DNA from: Carnegiea gigantea | Taxonomy: Eukaryota > Streptophyta > Magnoliopsida > Caryophyllales > Cactaceae | Assembly (NCBI GenBank): GCA_029747015.1 | Contig: JAKOGI010000366.1 | Location: forward strand, 470,001-534,000 | Direction of reading: 5' to 3' | Length of the DNA stretch: 64,000 bases | Shown here: positions 47,615 to 59,999 of the stretch, one piece after another | Layout of the letters: the number at the start of each line of letters is the position of its first letter | Position numbering within the stretch: position 1 is the stretch's first letter | Notes under the pieces: model-generated | Databases searched by the model: none | Told to the model about the DNA's origin: nothing | Seen by the model: the letters and a program-made list of their open reading frames with translations, nothing else | Position numbers and translations under genes: made by a program

Positions 47615-48158
47615 CCATTCTGACATTCAGATTTTCCATTAAATAAATCATTGTTAATGAGCGGATCAATTGGACGCATCAAAGTCTCAGCTTTCAACTT
47701 ATGGTTTGTGAAAGTGAACGGGCCCATTTAGGCTGCCGGCGTCGATGGCTTAGCTCATTGAACCCCACAAACCCTATCCAATCTTCTTAGTTGGTCCAGC
47801 CCATCTCAAACAAGCCGAAAGGGTCATGTTGTGCTAGATGTTATTGACAGCAACAATTGGCAAATCACAGAACATTAAAATAATGTTTGGTTGGATGTAA
47901 ACAAACAAGTCATGTAAATAAGTTCATAATTATATTTCCATTATCTTATTTGATTGTAAGAGATTATTGTAAATAATAACTACTTTGTAATTGTAATTAC
48001 TGCAAACTATATAATCATAATTGCATTACAAGTTTGATTGCATTACATTACCTTCAACCAAACATTGCTTGTGGTTAGAATGCATTTATCTTGATTAATG
48101 CGTCACATAAATTTGCGTCTATTGTGTTTATCTCAATAACTAGAGGTTAGGTTTGTGT
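45031..48158. other. AT-rich intergenic DNA, nothing recognised
   Basis: A single 69-aa ORF (45954-46163, minus) has no recognisable motif. A (TA)n tract is at 47518-47610. No gene or element boundary seen. Confidence 0.5.
47518..47610. repeat. (TA)n microsatellite
   Basis: About 90 bp of mostly alternating TA, with a short AT-rich interruption at 47533-47562. Confidence 0.9.
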
Positions 48159-48163
48159 TGTAT

Positions 48164-49825
48164 TGTTGATATAAAAAAAGTAACCACAAGCGCATGGTGT
48201 CTAACTGGTAGTATGGTCCGACAAATACGGGTCATTCTCACAAAGATGATAGTGTTAGATTAACTATTTTAGCTAAACCATAAATGTCTTTAGCGAAAAG
48301 AAATTTTTTTTAAAAAATTATTGACTGAACTTATAAATTGAGTTAAGAGTATAATAATACGAGGATTAAACTGCCTATTTGTTTTTTTTGCCACCTGGAG
48401 ACAAAAAGGCAGACAAAATTTTTTTTAGCTTTTGTTTTTTTGGGCTCGGAAAAGTTAAATAATAATTATTGACAACAACTAACCAACTAAATAAAACCCA
48501 CTAATTAGAAATAATTAGGAAAAGAAGAACGTAAAATAAGATAATAAAATAATAAAATGAATAGTTCCTAATCAGTCAAAAATGAAAAAAATGCTAAAGA
48601 TCACACAAATTAAAGCTAGAACATGGTAAAATGAATTAAAGCAAATGGATTCCCAATTCCCTAATGGAAACAAAAAAAACACAAAATAACACCACTTGGA
48701 AATTGAGATATCATTGATATAAGAAAACAAAAATCCACAACTCTTGACAATTACTGCATGCTTAATGGAAAGACTAGAAATGAAAAGGGGAAAGGCGGAG
48801 GGCCCACTCTGAACAAAGTACTAAGTATCAGAGGAGGTGGAGAAGAAAAGAAAATTGAAGGGCTGTGAGGGATACAGCACTAAAGAGAAAACAAACACTA
48901 AAAGAAAAATATCAAGGGCAAGATGAAAAAGAAAAACAGAGGCTCACATGAAACAAAAATAGAGGGCTTAATAATCAGAAACTATGAGCAGACCAAATTT
49001 AATTCAAACTTGTGCGAAATTCCACAGCCAAAAATATAAACATAAATCAAGATCAGTCGCAAATGGAGAAGACGATGGACTCAAAATCCGGTATGATTAA
49101 TTGAATCGCAAGATTATAACCTCAAAATTGAAAGAAAATTTGTGAAATTGAGAGAACTAAATAGAGAATCGAAAGGAGAATTAAGGACAACTAGAGACTA
49201 ATTGAAAATGGATGCAAAAAAACTGATGCCATTAGCTTCCCCCACATTCCCTATTTATGTTGTCACACCTTCAATCTTGGTCCTTTTATTCTAGATACCA
49301 TAGACGGTGCTGAGGTGTGGCGTTGCGTGAGATTTGGGCGAGACTGGTGGAGATGTGGATGGTGGTGTGTGGAATCGAGAGGTGGACCGAAGATGGGGGG
49401 TCGTTCTCATATGCAGGTCGAGAAAGAGGAGAGAGAAATGAGGAAGGGTTTTGGGTTTTCTGTTTTTAGAACATAGAAGGTAGCTGAGAGGTGAGAGCAA
49501 ATTGGGGGGAGGGGGAATGAGGGTCATGTGACTTGCACGCGGGGCTGGGGCAGCTGGGTAGATTTTAGGTTTTATTTTTATGTTTTTTTTTTTTTTGGAT
49601 TTTTCTGCATTTGGGCTAAGGGGAAATGGGCTCGAGGTTGACTTTGAGTTTTCGACCTAATTTCTTCCTTTCCAGCATTTTTTGTCTCTTTTTCTCCCAT
49701 TTTTTCACATTTATTCCAAACCTACAAAACAAATAAAATCAAATTAAAACCTAAAAATAACGATTATAATGAGCATAAATCAGGCATAAAAGTATCGTAA
49801 AAATAACATATTTTTGGCACGAACA
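48164..49825 (-). mobile_element. Athila-like solo LTR
   Basis: 1,662 bp, plus strand TGTTGATATAAAAAAAG to TTTTTGGCACGAACA, flanked by the 5-bp duplication TGTAT (48159-48163 and 49826-49830). No internal region. Read on the minus strand, the start TGTTCGTGCCAAAAATATG parallels the Athila LTR start TGTTAAGCCAAAAATCATG at 52221. Its right end matches that of the interrupted LTR at 23940-39592, so the two belong to one family. Confidence 0.8.
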
Positions 49826-50099
49826 TGTATTCTTATATCTTTTCAAGTTTTGTTGAGTCTAGCAATAATATCTTAATTCCATATCATACAACATAAATTA
49901 GTAGATATTTAGACCTTGATCTACCAAAAATTCATTATTCTTGCGCATACATTAAAGTTTGGAGTCCTTTAACTTGTGAGGTAGTCAGCGTGATTTTGGG
50001 AACATGAAAACTGAAACAATTGTCATTGTACAATTTCTAATTTTGCTAGAAGTTATTTTCAATGTTTGTCACTTAACTCATAAAAACACAAAGTGGGAT

Positions 50100-50299
50100 T
50101 TGAGACAAGAAGATAATTTTCCTTCATCTATCACTGATGGCCATTTGGCCTTGTGTTCTAATACATGATACAACTAAGCTGGAAATTATCAAACCCTAAC
50201 CCTAGCTTATCCGCTAAGAAAACCGAGAATAATACACAAACCATGGAGCAAAATATTTTACAAAATATTTACAATATTTATTTCCGTAATACTCTCCCT
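50100..50299 (-). repeat. Possible 3' LTR of a copia element
   Basis: Minus strand: the pol stop is followed by a purine tract (TTGAGGGAGAG) and then TATTACGG..., where an LTR starting TG (mutated to TA) would be expected. The outer end, perhaps near 50104, is uncertain. Confidence 0.35.
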
Positions 50300-51257
50300 C
50301 AAGGTGGAGCATGAGGATTGATCATGCGCAGCTTGCCACGTTGAAATATAAATTGCTGCTTTTCGACTGCCTTTCTGAAAATGTCTGCAACTTGACATCT
50401 AGGCTTTATGACCAGTAACCAAATCACCAGAGAGTAAGCACTCTCACACGAAGTGACAATCTATCTCAATATGTTCTGTCCTCTTGTGGAATACAGTATT
50501 TTTCGCAATGTGGAGAGCTGCTTGATTATCACAAAAAAGACTCATTGGTATGTCCAAGAAAATTCTTATGGAAGCTAAGAAAGCCTTAACCCAAATCATC
50601 TCACTTGTCACAGCAGCCATGGCCCTATACGCGGCCTCTGCAAATGAACGTGACATTGTTCCTTGCTTCTTTGTCTTCCATGCTATAGGTGAGCCATCAA
50701 GCGTCACAAAAAATCCAGTGAATGACTGCCAGATTAGCGGGCATGCTCCCCAATCAGAATCATAGTATGCATAAACCTGCATATCTGAATCACTTCATAG
50801 CAAAATCCCTAGTCTTGGATTACCTTTAAGTTATCTTAAAATACGACGAGCTGCCTCCATATGATCTTTCCTGGGATCTTGCATAAACTTGATAGAATAT
50901 GAACTGCATCTGACAACTCCGGACAAGTAATGGTGAGAGAAATCAATCTCCCTACCAAACATCGATATTGCATGGCATTGTTCAAAGGCTTGCCCGATGC
51001 TAGCTAGAGCAAGTTTATGATTCATTTCAATGGGAAAATCAAATGACTTAGATCGCAAAAGACCACATTCATCTATTACTTCCAAAGCACATTTTCGCTA
51101 GCACAAAAATAATCCTTGGGAATTTCTTGAACTTCAATCCCCAAAAAATATTTTAGCGTAAGAAGATCTTTGATATGAAAGCATTTGTGTAAATTTGCCT
51201 TGAAATCTATACACAACTTGGAATCATTACTTGTGAGAATAATATCATCAGCATAAA
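50300..51257 (-). pseudogene. Ty1/copia reverse transcriptase C-terminal part and RNase H
   Basis: Minus-strand segments in order: RT active site YIYADDIILTSND (about 51265-51230; YADD is the catalytic box), HIKDLLTLKYFLGIEV, a connection region (51085-50831) and RNase H (50782-50444: YDSDWGACP, SFTGFFVTL, CDNQAALHIAKN, RTEHIEIDCHFVRE). It ends at a stop near 50300. Several frame changes and a lost RNase H acidic position (AEAAYRAM instead of an acidic residue) make it inactive. The N-terminal side is cut at 51257 by the next LTR, so gag, protease, integrase and most of RT are not in the window here. Confidence 0.85.
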
Positions 51258-52220
51258 TGTAATACTCCAACCCTAAATTATATTTAATTGAGCCGCTTTA
51301 TTAATTTCACCACATTTAATTATCGCATGTAATCGTTCCGTTTTGGGAAAATTCATTTTGTGTCCCACTATGCAGTTCAGTTTTAATTATCGTAAAATTT
51401 CGGGTGTACTGATAGTGGGACCTGATAAGTATGGTTTAACGAATTAAATTAATTTTCATAGCATCATAAAAATTTAATTTCGAGTTACAAATTTTTTTTT
51501 ATTGCAACGAAGTATTTTATTTCCAAGCCCAACTCATTTGGGCCCAAATTAGTAGCCCAGCAGTTGTAATTAAGAGCTAATTATTATTATTTATGCCAAA
51601 TTATACTTAGTAGAAGTTACTTTATGGATCGATAGATATAAGCCAAATGAGCTATAAAAGTCAAGAAAAAAAATCTAACCAAGCAAAAGTCAAATTCTAT
51701 TTTTCTTCTTCTTCCTCTTTTCTTTCCCTACTACTGCTGCTGCTATTTCCGCTGAGCTGCAACTATTGGTACATCTGGTTGCTACTGCCACCACCTGTTG
51801 GTTGCCCTAGCCGCCCCCTTCGATCACAGTACCACCAGCTACCACCCACAACGCCCACAACCACCAAACACCACCTCCATCTCTCTCTTCCAAGCTTGTA
51901 AATGAGGTAAAACACTAACCTAACTTCATTTAATTTTGGGTTTTTATGATAGATTTGATTTCGAATCATGTTATATTGATAAAAATAATGCTAGTTTGAT
52001 GTTTTATTATGGTTGGTTAAATTTTGAAGCATGTTATAATTAAGATCATACATGATAATGCAAGCTTGATGTGAAAATGATGAACTTTGAGTTCTTTGAT
52101 TTAATGTTGTGATCTTTGATATGAAAAATGGATTTAAAGTTGTTAGTGATCTTATTAAATCTATTTATGGTGATTTGGATGGAAACTTGAATGTGGCATA
52201 ATCTAGGTTTTCATGATTAT
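51258..52220 (+). mobile_element. Start of a chromovirus-type LTR, cut by the Athila insertion
   Basis: TGTAATACTCC starts inside the copia RT reading frame, after a possible target sequence ATAAA (51253-51257). A TATA candidate GCTATAAAAG at about 51651-51660 is followed by a pyrimidine-rich leader, suggesting plus orientation. A TAAAATTTCGGGTG block is also present. At 52221 the Athila element begins, so the LTR end and any internal region lie beyond the window. The short ORFs (51647-51969) are not credible genes. Confidence 0.45.
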
Positions 52221-54636
52221 TGTTAAGCCAAAAATCATGCATCGTTTTATTAATTATTTTGATTATATTTTACACATTATTGCATCTAATTTATTTTATT
52301 TTATATATTTTTCAGGATGGGCGTTAATAAAATAAAAATGAGAAGACAAGATGTTGAAGCTCCGATTTTACACGATTTGCTGAAAAGACGGTCTAATAAA
52401 TAATTTATGAAAAATATTATTTTCATAATTATTATATTGGGCTAGGGTTTCAAAAATTGGGTGAAGAGCTAGAACTCTTGAGGAAGAAGAAATCTAAGGA
52501 AAAGAGGAAGGAAATCCTAATTTACTAAACCTAACCCCCTCACTTTCCATATAATAATCACCTCCTTACATATATAAACCCATGCCTAGCACACATTAAC
52601 ACCACCCCATCTCATACAATCATCTATCCTCTTGCAATTCCATCTCCACGGCAGCCATCATAACCCACACTCCTACCTATTCTCCTCTCCACCAAACGCC
52701 TCATCTCACACCATAAATCATCACAACACCTTCATTATCTATCGCCTTCATCCCACGCCTAACCTTCACAAACCAACTTCATCTCTCACGCCATCCACAT
52801 GATCATCTTCACTCGGCATCATCATCATCAGTTTCAATCACCTTGACGGCTGCCTATAGTTTGCATCAACCCCACGCACCATCATAATTCATCATTTTCT
52901 CCTCTTCTAAGTAGGGTTATTTTACTTTATTTTATTTTATTTTAATTTTGTTGTTTAGATTATTGTTAAAACATGAATTATTTGGGTGGATTTTGTGATG
53001 TTAATTTTAATATGAGTGAGTAATTTTTTATACTTAGTATAATCTTCTTGAAGCCATGCTAAATTTACTATTTTGAAACAAGTTTTATGCTTTAATGCCT
53101 AGTTGATTTATATTCATGATTCTTTAGCGATTAGCGTTTATCGTTTATGAAATTTGTGTTGAATCGATTAGAATGCATGCTAGTTGATTCTATACAATTT
53201 CGATTGATAGTTTAGAAGATTATAATACGTAAAAGTTATAATCTTTTAGACTTAGGTATCACCCTAATTAATCATGGATGTCTCAAACCCTTCTCTTTTA
53301 ATTAGGTAATCGCTTTAGATCTTTGTTAAATCGATTTGCTGGTAAATTGATTACAAAGTGTTAAATGATGTTTCTCTAATTCTTAATGCTCTAACTTGGT
53401 TAAATTTTGCGTTGGTGTAAAAATTATCAAATTAGTAGGATTTATATTAGGGCTAGACCTAAGTAAACTAGAATCTAAGGAGAAATGGGGAAGAACCGCT
53501 GGTGGATTTCTTCTACAGTTTAACTCATGAATGAAATTAACTTGTGTGTTGATGATAAATATTAATTTGCATGGTGGATTGAGATTATACTAAGTAATTT
53601 TCATAAATTTGACAACTTTTGATAATTATTTGTTACTTTTAGTTAATTTGATTAGTTTGATAAATTTTGTTCTATTTTTATTAGTTTCAAAATAAATTCA
53701 ATCGACCCCCCCCAAAAGTATAGTCTTTTAGGAGTGTCTAGGTAATTTTAGATAGCTTAGATTCTGATTTTTAGAGTGATTATAATTTTAGATTGATTTA
53801 TATTCTCATTTAGTATTTAATTACTGATTTGTTAGAAAATTAGACTAAAAATAGTTATTCTTGTTATTTTTCGATTTTTCCAGTTCCTAGGGTTTATAGA
53901 GTGTCCTAGTCTGCCATATTTAATTTCGTGATTTTTGGAAGTTATTTGATAATTGTTCAGAATTATTTTGTGAAAGTGATATGTGCAGGTTTTTAGGTGA
54001 TTAATTCTGAAAATTTCGATTTTTAATTTTAATTTACGATTATTAGGTGTGGTTAAGTTCAGAAAATTGTGTCCGAGAATTAGGGTATTTTTCTTGATTA
54101 TTTTCATATTTATATTTTTGCAGATTATTTTAGTTCTAATTTCAGATTTAGTATTCTACATTGATTTTCTATGGTAGTTTTCTGATTTGATTTTTCTGGA
54201 ATTATTTGGATACAATCGAGGAGTTAGAAGCTTATATACCTAAAGAATAATATTTTAGGTTACTGTTTGACATTTTTAATATTTATTTTCTGATTATCAT
54301 TTGTTGTTTTGAATTTTAATTAGAATTTCAGTTACTATTCTAATTTTATTTTTCTAAATTATTTAGGGAAGCTTTTTACTGTTTTATTTACAGAATATCA
54401 TATAAAATATTTAGGAGCATCATTGGGTATTTTTCTAGATTTTTATTCATTAGATTTTAATTATTTTAGAATTATTAAGGTTAGATTTAATAAATTAGAT
54501 TATTAAAATCATTTAGGATTAAGCTAGCTTTTGACAACAATCTTTCCTCGTAGATCGATCCCTACTTCCCTATGCTATAAAAAGTATTTAATAACCGAAG
54601 TAGTGGTTAAATTTGTAGCCCACGACAAGCTTTACA
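52221..54636 (+). repeat. First Athila LTR
   Basis: 2,416 bp, TGTTAAGCCAAAAATC to CAAGCTTTACA. TATA box TATATAAA at 52571-52578, 350 bp from the start. It has the same length as the second LTR and about 26 differences, of which about 18 lie in the first 452 bp. ORFs inside (for example 53832-54107 minus, the same in both LTRs) follow only from AT-rich repeat identity. Confidence 0.95.
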
Positions 54637-54641
54637 AATTT

Positions 54642-54659
54642 TGGCGCCGTTGCCGGGGA
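54642..54659 (+). other. Athila primer-binding site (Asp tRNA type)
   Basis: TGGCGCCGTTGCCGGGGA, five bases after the LTR end. It is the PBS typical of Athila elements, complementary to tRNA-Asp. Confidence 0.9.
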
Positions 54660-54768
54660 AAGAAAATTAAATTGCTAGTTTACTTATATTTAATTTTGCT
54701 ACTGTTATTTGTTTTATTACAACTCTAGTGTTTTTTTGATTTTATTCTTTTTAGATTTCAAGGAGTGT

Positions 54769-56247
54769 ATGAAATTAATGAGTGGTAAGAAAATTGGAGA
54801 GAACAAAGAACAAGCATTGAAAGCTGAAAACAAAGAGAGTCAGTGTAACCCAATAAGTTTTAGGATAAAAGAGGTAAGCATGTCTACTCTTCGAGAACTT
54901 GCTGCCCCTAACTTAGAAACCCAACCAATGTCCATCACTTATGCTATTTTAGATAAACCTTTGAAATTAAACTCAGGATTTATTAATTTATTACCTAAGT
55001 TTCATGGGTTAGTTGGAGAGGACCCCTATAGACACATTAGTGAATTCCTCATTACCTGTTCTGCTATGGTGCCTGAAGGAATTCCTAATGATCAAATTAG
55101 ACTAAGGGCCTTTCTCTTTTCTTTGCTTGGTAATGCTAACGACTGGTTATATTATATGTCTGCTGGATCTTTTTCTACATGGACTGCATTGTATAAATCA
55201 TTTCTAGAAAAGTTTTTTCCTGCATCCCGTATTGGATCTATTAGGAAAGAAATATGTGGAATCAAACAAATGAATGGGGAAACCTTTTGTGAGTATTGGG
55301 AAAGATTTAATAAGTTATGTGCTAGCCTCCAACATCAAATAACTGAACAACTATTGATTCAATATTTTTATGAGGGTTTGCTTCCTATGGATCGCAATAT
55401 GGTTGATGCTGCTAGTGGGGGGGCTTTGGTTAATAAAACACCAGCTGATGCTAGAAATCTATTTAATTTAATGACCCAAAATACTCAGCAGTTTGGTGCT
55501 AGGGACTCACAAGTTAAAAGGGTAAATGAAATCAGTTCTAGTTCATCTCTAGAGAATCAGTTATGTCACATTACTGCTATGTTAAATAAGATTGTTACTG
55601 GGGGTATCCAAAAAGCAGTAATATGTGGTATTTGTTGTCTAGAAGGGTATTCTACTGATGCATGTCCTACTCTATAAGAAGGTAATGTTAATGCTCTTTA
55701 TTCTAACCAAAATCAAAGGAGGTTTGATCCCTATTCGAATACTTATAATGAAGGATGGAGAGACCACCCTAACCTTAGGTATAGCCCTAAGCCTAATCCA
55801 CCTGGTTTTGATCAACCCTCTTATCAACCTTCTAGTCAAGATAGGACCAATTTCCTCTTAGAACAAGTCCTTAAAAAAATGGATGATAGGTTCCAGAGTA
55901 TGGAAACCACCCTTAAGCAAGTTCAAGAGAGACAAACAGCGACTGATACCGTAGTTAGCAACTTGCAAGCCCAATTGCAAAATAGGTTATCATCTCAACC
56001 TTACCCTAACCCCAAGGAGAATGTTAGTGCCATGACACTTAGAAGTGGGAAAGAGTTAAAGGAACCGACGAAGAAGAGAGAACTGGAACCTGAGTTAGAA
56101 GTGAAAGGGGCTAAATCAGAATTAGATACAGAGTCTAATCAAACTACTAAGGAATTAGGAGAAAAGAAAAGAGAATCTTACAAACTAATCCCACCTTTCC
56201 CTAGTAGATTTAGGAGCCCTACGTCTAAGGTTAATGAGGCTAACTAA
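54769..56247 (+). pseudogene. Athila gag
   Basis: Start chosen at ATG 54769 (MKLMSGKKIGENKEQ), matched by the corresponding ATG in the second copy. The capsid-like part reads FHGLVGEDPYRHISEFLITC, LRAFLFSLLGNANDWLYYM, FLEKFFPASRIGSIRKEICG and YFYEGLLPMDRNMVDAASGG. The zinc knuckle (about 55627-55674, CGICCLEGYSTDACPTL) has Tyr where the CCHC His should be, so metal binding is probably lost. After TAA at 55675-55677 the same frame continues (RFDPYSNTYNEGWRDHPN; LEQVLKKMDDRFQSMETTLK; AMTLRSGKEL) to TAA at 56245-56247. Confidence 0.9.
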
Positions 56248-56310
56248 GAGATTTTAGAGACTTTTAGGAAGGTAGAAATTAATATACCTCTCCTTGATGC
56301 CATTAAACAG

Positions 56311-57405
56311 GTGCCTTGTTATGCTAAGTTCTTAAAAGAATTATGCACTACCAAAAGAAAGTTAGTTGGTAATGAGAAGATAAGTGTGGGGGAAAATGTG
56401 TCTGCTGTTTTTCAAAGAAAACTTCCCCCTAAGTGTCAAGACCCTGGTGTGTTTTCTGTCCCTTGCAAAATAGGAAACTTATGCTTTGATAAAGCTATGC
56501 TTGATTTAGGTGCCTCTATTAATGTTATGCCTAAATCTATTTATGACAAACTAAATCTAGGCGAATTAAAGAAAATAGGCATAGTAATTCAATTAGTTGA
56601 TAGGAGCAACACTTCTCCTGATGGAGTGTTGGAGGATGTTTTGGTTCAAGTGAATGAACTAGTGTTTCCTGCTAACTTTTATGTAATGAACATGGGTGAA
56701 GCATGCCATGATATTCCCATCTTGCTTGGCAGGCCTTTTTTAAAAACTGCTAGGACTAAAATTGACGTGCACGAAGGGACACTAACCATGGAATTTGATG
56801 GTGAGGTTATTAAGTTCAATATTTTTGATGCCATGCGGTTTCCTTCTGATGTTAACTACCTATATGCACTTGATGTTTTTGATGAGTTATCTCAAGAAGT
56901 TTATGACTTTTTCCATGAGGATGAGCTATTTACTGTGCTTACTAAGAGTCTTGATCATACTGAGTCTCAGAAAGTGCCATATCCAGTTAATGATAAGTTA
57001 GATGAAGTGATGAGTTCTTTGTCTTACTTGCAAGAGCATAATGGTCCTAACAAACTTGAACTGTCTGAAAAGCATGCTAAGTTACTTCCCTCGAATATCT
57101 CACCCCCTAAATTGGAATTGAAACCTTTACCTAAAAACTTGAAATATGCTTATTTAGGGGACAATGAGACTTTGCCTGTAATTATCTCTAGTGCACTTAC
57201 CTTGGATCAGGAAGAAAAACTTATTAAAGTGCTTAGAGAACATAGCGAAGCTTTAGGGTGGACGCTAGCAGATCTCAAAGGCTTCAGCCCTACCTTGTGC
57301 TCACATACTATTACCTTAGAAAAAGATGCTAAGGCTAAGAGAGACCCTCAGAGGAGACTTAATCCACCTATAATGGAGGTAGTCCAAAAAGAAATTCTTA
57401 AGTAG
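56311..57405 (+). pseudogene. Athila aspartic protease and RT lead-in
   Basis: Same frame as gag. After YAKFLKELCTTKRKL come the protease motif MLDLGASINVMPKSIYDKL (Asp65-Leu-Gly-Ala, the form usual in Athila) and DIPILLGRPFLKTARTKIDV. The remainder leads into RT (SEALGWTLADLKGFSPTLCS; RRLNPPIMEVVQKEILK) and ends at TAG 57403-57405, from which the RT frame continues without a shift. Protease itself looks intact. Confidence 0.9.
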
Positions 57406-57417
57406 TTAGATGCTGGG

Positions 57418-59484
57418 GTGATCTACCCCATTGCTGACTCTGAGTGGGTTAGTCCTATTCATGTGGTTCCTAAAAATGGGGGGACAACAGTAGTGAAAAA
57501 TAATAAAGGAGAGTTGATACCTACTAGAGTCCAAAGTGGTTGGAGAGTATGTATTGACTATAGAAAGCTTAACAAGGCCACTAAGAAGGACCATTTTCCA
57601 TTGCCTTTTATGGACCAAATGTTAGAGAGATTAGCTGGGAGGTCACATTATTGCTTTTTGGACGGCTATTCAGGTTATATTCAGGTCCCTATAGCTCCTG
57701 CAGATCAGGAGAAGACTACCTTTACGTGTCCTTTTGGTACTTATGCTTTTAGACGTATGCCTTTTGGTTTGTGTAATGCACCTGCTACTTTTCAAAGATG
57801 TATGATGAGTATCTTTTCTGATTTTATCACCAAGATTATGGAGGTTTTTATGGATGATTTTACTGTACATGGTGATTCATTTGATGAGTGCTTGCATCAT
57901 CTTACTCTTGTGCTTAGACGTTGCATTGAAACCAATTTGGTCTTGAATTTTGAAAAGTGCCATTTCATGGTAGAGCATGGGGTAGTACTGGGACATGTAG
58001 TGTCATCAAGGGGATTAGAGGTAGATAGAGCTAAAGTTGATATTATCCAGTCTCTACCCTATCCAAAGTGTGTCAAAGATGCGAGATCATTCTTAGGACA
58101 TGTGGGGTTCTATAGGAGGTTCATCAAAGATTTTTCTAAGATTGCTTGTCCTTTATGTACCCTGCTCGCAAAGGATGTCTCTTTTGATTTTAATGATGAC
58201 TGTATGAAGGCTTTTGATCAATTGAAGTTAACATTGACTTCTCCTCCTATTGTGCAACCCCCAAACTGGGCATTACCTTTTGAGTTAATGTGTGATACTA
58301 GTGATAAGGCAGTGGGGGCAGTTCTAGGTCAAAGAGTTAGGAAGGTACCTCATGTAATATATTATGCTTTTAGAACTCTTGATCCTGCACAGTGTAACTA
58401 CACCACTACAGAAAAGGAGATGTATGTTATTGTTTTTGCGCTTGAAAAGTTCCGTCCTTATTTGTTGGGCGTTAAAGTTACTGTTTATTCTGATCACTCT
58501 GCTCTCAAACACTTATTGGAAAAGAAAGATTTTAAGCCCGGGTTAATTAGATGGATGTTATTGTTGCAAGAATTTCATCTGAAAATTAAAGATAAACCTG
58601 GAGCTAAGAATTTAGTTGCTGACCATCTGAGTAGATTAGAAATAGGGGAGAGTGGTAGCCCTTTTACTGATTGTTTTCCTGATGAGACTCTGTATGCTAT
58701 GACTAGTAGATTACCTTGGTATGCTGATATTGTAAATTATATAGCCACCAAAACTTTTCCCGTTGAGTTGACCAGAGCTGAAAGAGAGAAAATAAGAGCT
58801 CAATCTAAATATTATGTTTGGGATGGGCCGTATTTATGGAAGTTTTGTGGTGACCAGATTATAAGGCGATGCGTAGATGATAGTGAAATTCATTCTATTC
58901 TAACCTTCTGTCACTCTTCAGAAAGTGGAGGACACTTTGGACCTAAAAGAGCATCACATAAAGTGCTTGAATGTGGTTTTTATTGGCCCACTATTTCTAG
59001 TGATACTTATGGATTCTGTAAAAGATGTGAAGTGTGCCAAAAGACTGGAAACTTATCAAGGTGTAATCAAATGCCTTTATGTAATATGTATGTTTGTGAA
59101 ATTTTTGATATATGGGGCATTGATTTCATGGGACCCTTTCCCCCTTCATTTGGATATACCTATATTCTTGTGATTGTTGATTATGTATCCAAATGGGTAG
59201 AAGCTGTGGCCACTAGGACTGATGATGCTAAGACTGTGGTGAAACATGTTAAATCTCTAATTCTGCATCGATATGGAGTGCCAAGAGCGATGATCAGTGA
59301 TAGAGGGACTCATTTTTGTAATAGAACTCTAGGTGCCTTACTAGCTAAATATCATATAACTCATAAGGTATCTACTAGTTATCATCCCCAGACTAATGGC
59401 CAAGCTGAAGTTTCTAATAAAGAGATTAAGGGCATCCTTGAAAAAGTAGGTAAACCAGATAAGAAGGATTGGACCTTAGGCTAG
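57418..59484 (+). pseudogene. Athila reverse transcriptase, RNase H and integrase
   Basis: 688 aa open in the gag frame. RT: WRVCIDYRKLNKATKKDHFP, RMPFGLCNAPATFQRCM and active site FMDD (residues 144-147). RNase H: Asp293 (CDTSDKAVG), the TEKEM box (332-335), Asp359 (YSDHSAL) and Asp402 (ADHLSRLE). Integrase: His499, His506, Cys537, Cys540, then the catalytic triad Asp569 (WGIDFMGP), Asp628 (ISDRGTHF) and Glu664 (GQAEVSNKE). All catalytic residues are present. A one-base loss near 59478 puts the rest of integrase in another frame and ends this ORF early. Only one RNase H is present, unlike the Tat element. Confidence 0.95.
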
Positions 59485-59999
59485 AGGAAGCTCTTTGGGC
59501 TTACAGGACTGCATATAAGACCCCAATTGGTATGTCACTCTACAGATTAGTCTTTGGAAAATCGTGTCACCTCCCTGTAGAAATTGAGCATAAATTATAT
59601 TGGGCTGTGAAGCAATGCAATCTTGATTATCTGTTAGCAGGGAAAGAGCGTAAACTGCAATTGCAGGAACTAGAAGAGATACGCTTAGAAGCCTATGACA
59701 ATTCAGTCATGTACAAGGGAACGGTCAAAGCATTTTGCGATGCCAAACTCATTAGGAAAGAATTTCAAGTAGGTGAGAAAGTGCTATTATTCAATTCTAA
59801 ATTGAGACTTTTTCCTAGTAAGTTAAACTCTAGGTGGTTAGGACCTTTTGAAATAGTAAAGACTTATCCCCATGGTGCTGTAGAGATTAAATCCTTTGCT
59901 ACTAACAAGATTTTCAAAGTGAATGGTCACAGGCTAAAGCATTTCTATAAAGGAGACCAGGTATGTTTAATAGAAGAGATCCAACTTGATGATCCATGA
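59469..59999 (+). pseudogene. Athila integrase C-terminal part, frameshifted
   Basis: Continues integrase in the +1-shifted frame: [38 protein letters not shown] and [20 protein letters not shown] (GPF-type fold), ending [18 protein letters not shown] and TGA at 59997-59999. No stops of its own. Confidence 0.92.

Noticed and set aside
50550..50765. 71-aa plus-strand ORF over the copia RNase H
   Set aside because: Shadow of the minus-strand RNase H, which has the family motifs.
51647..51969. Ser/Leu/Thr-Pro-rich ORFs after a TATA box
   Set aside because: Pyrimidine-rich LTR leader; composition alone explains the open frames.
53832..54107. 91-aa minus-strand ORF identical in both Athila LTRs (also 62845-63120)
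   Set aside because: Identity comes from the LTR duplication; AT-rich composition (Asn/Ile/Lys) and no motif.
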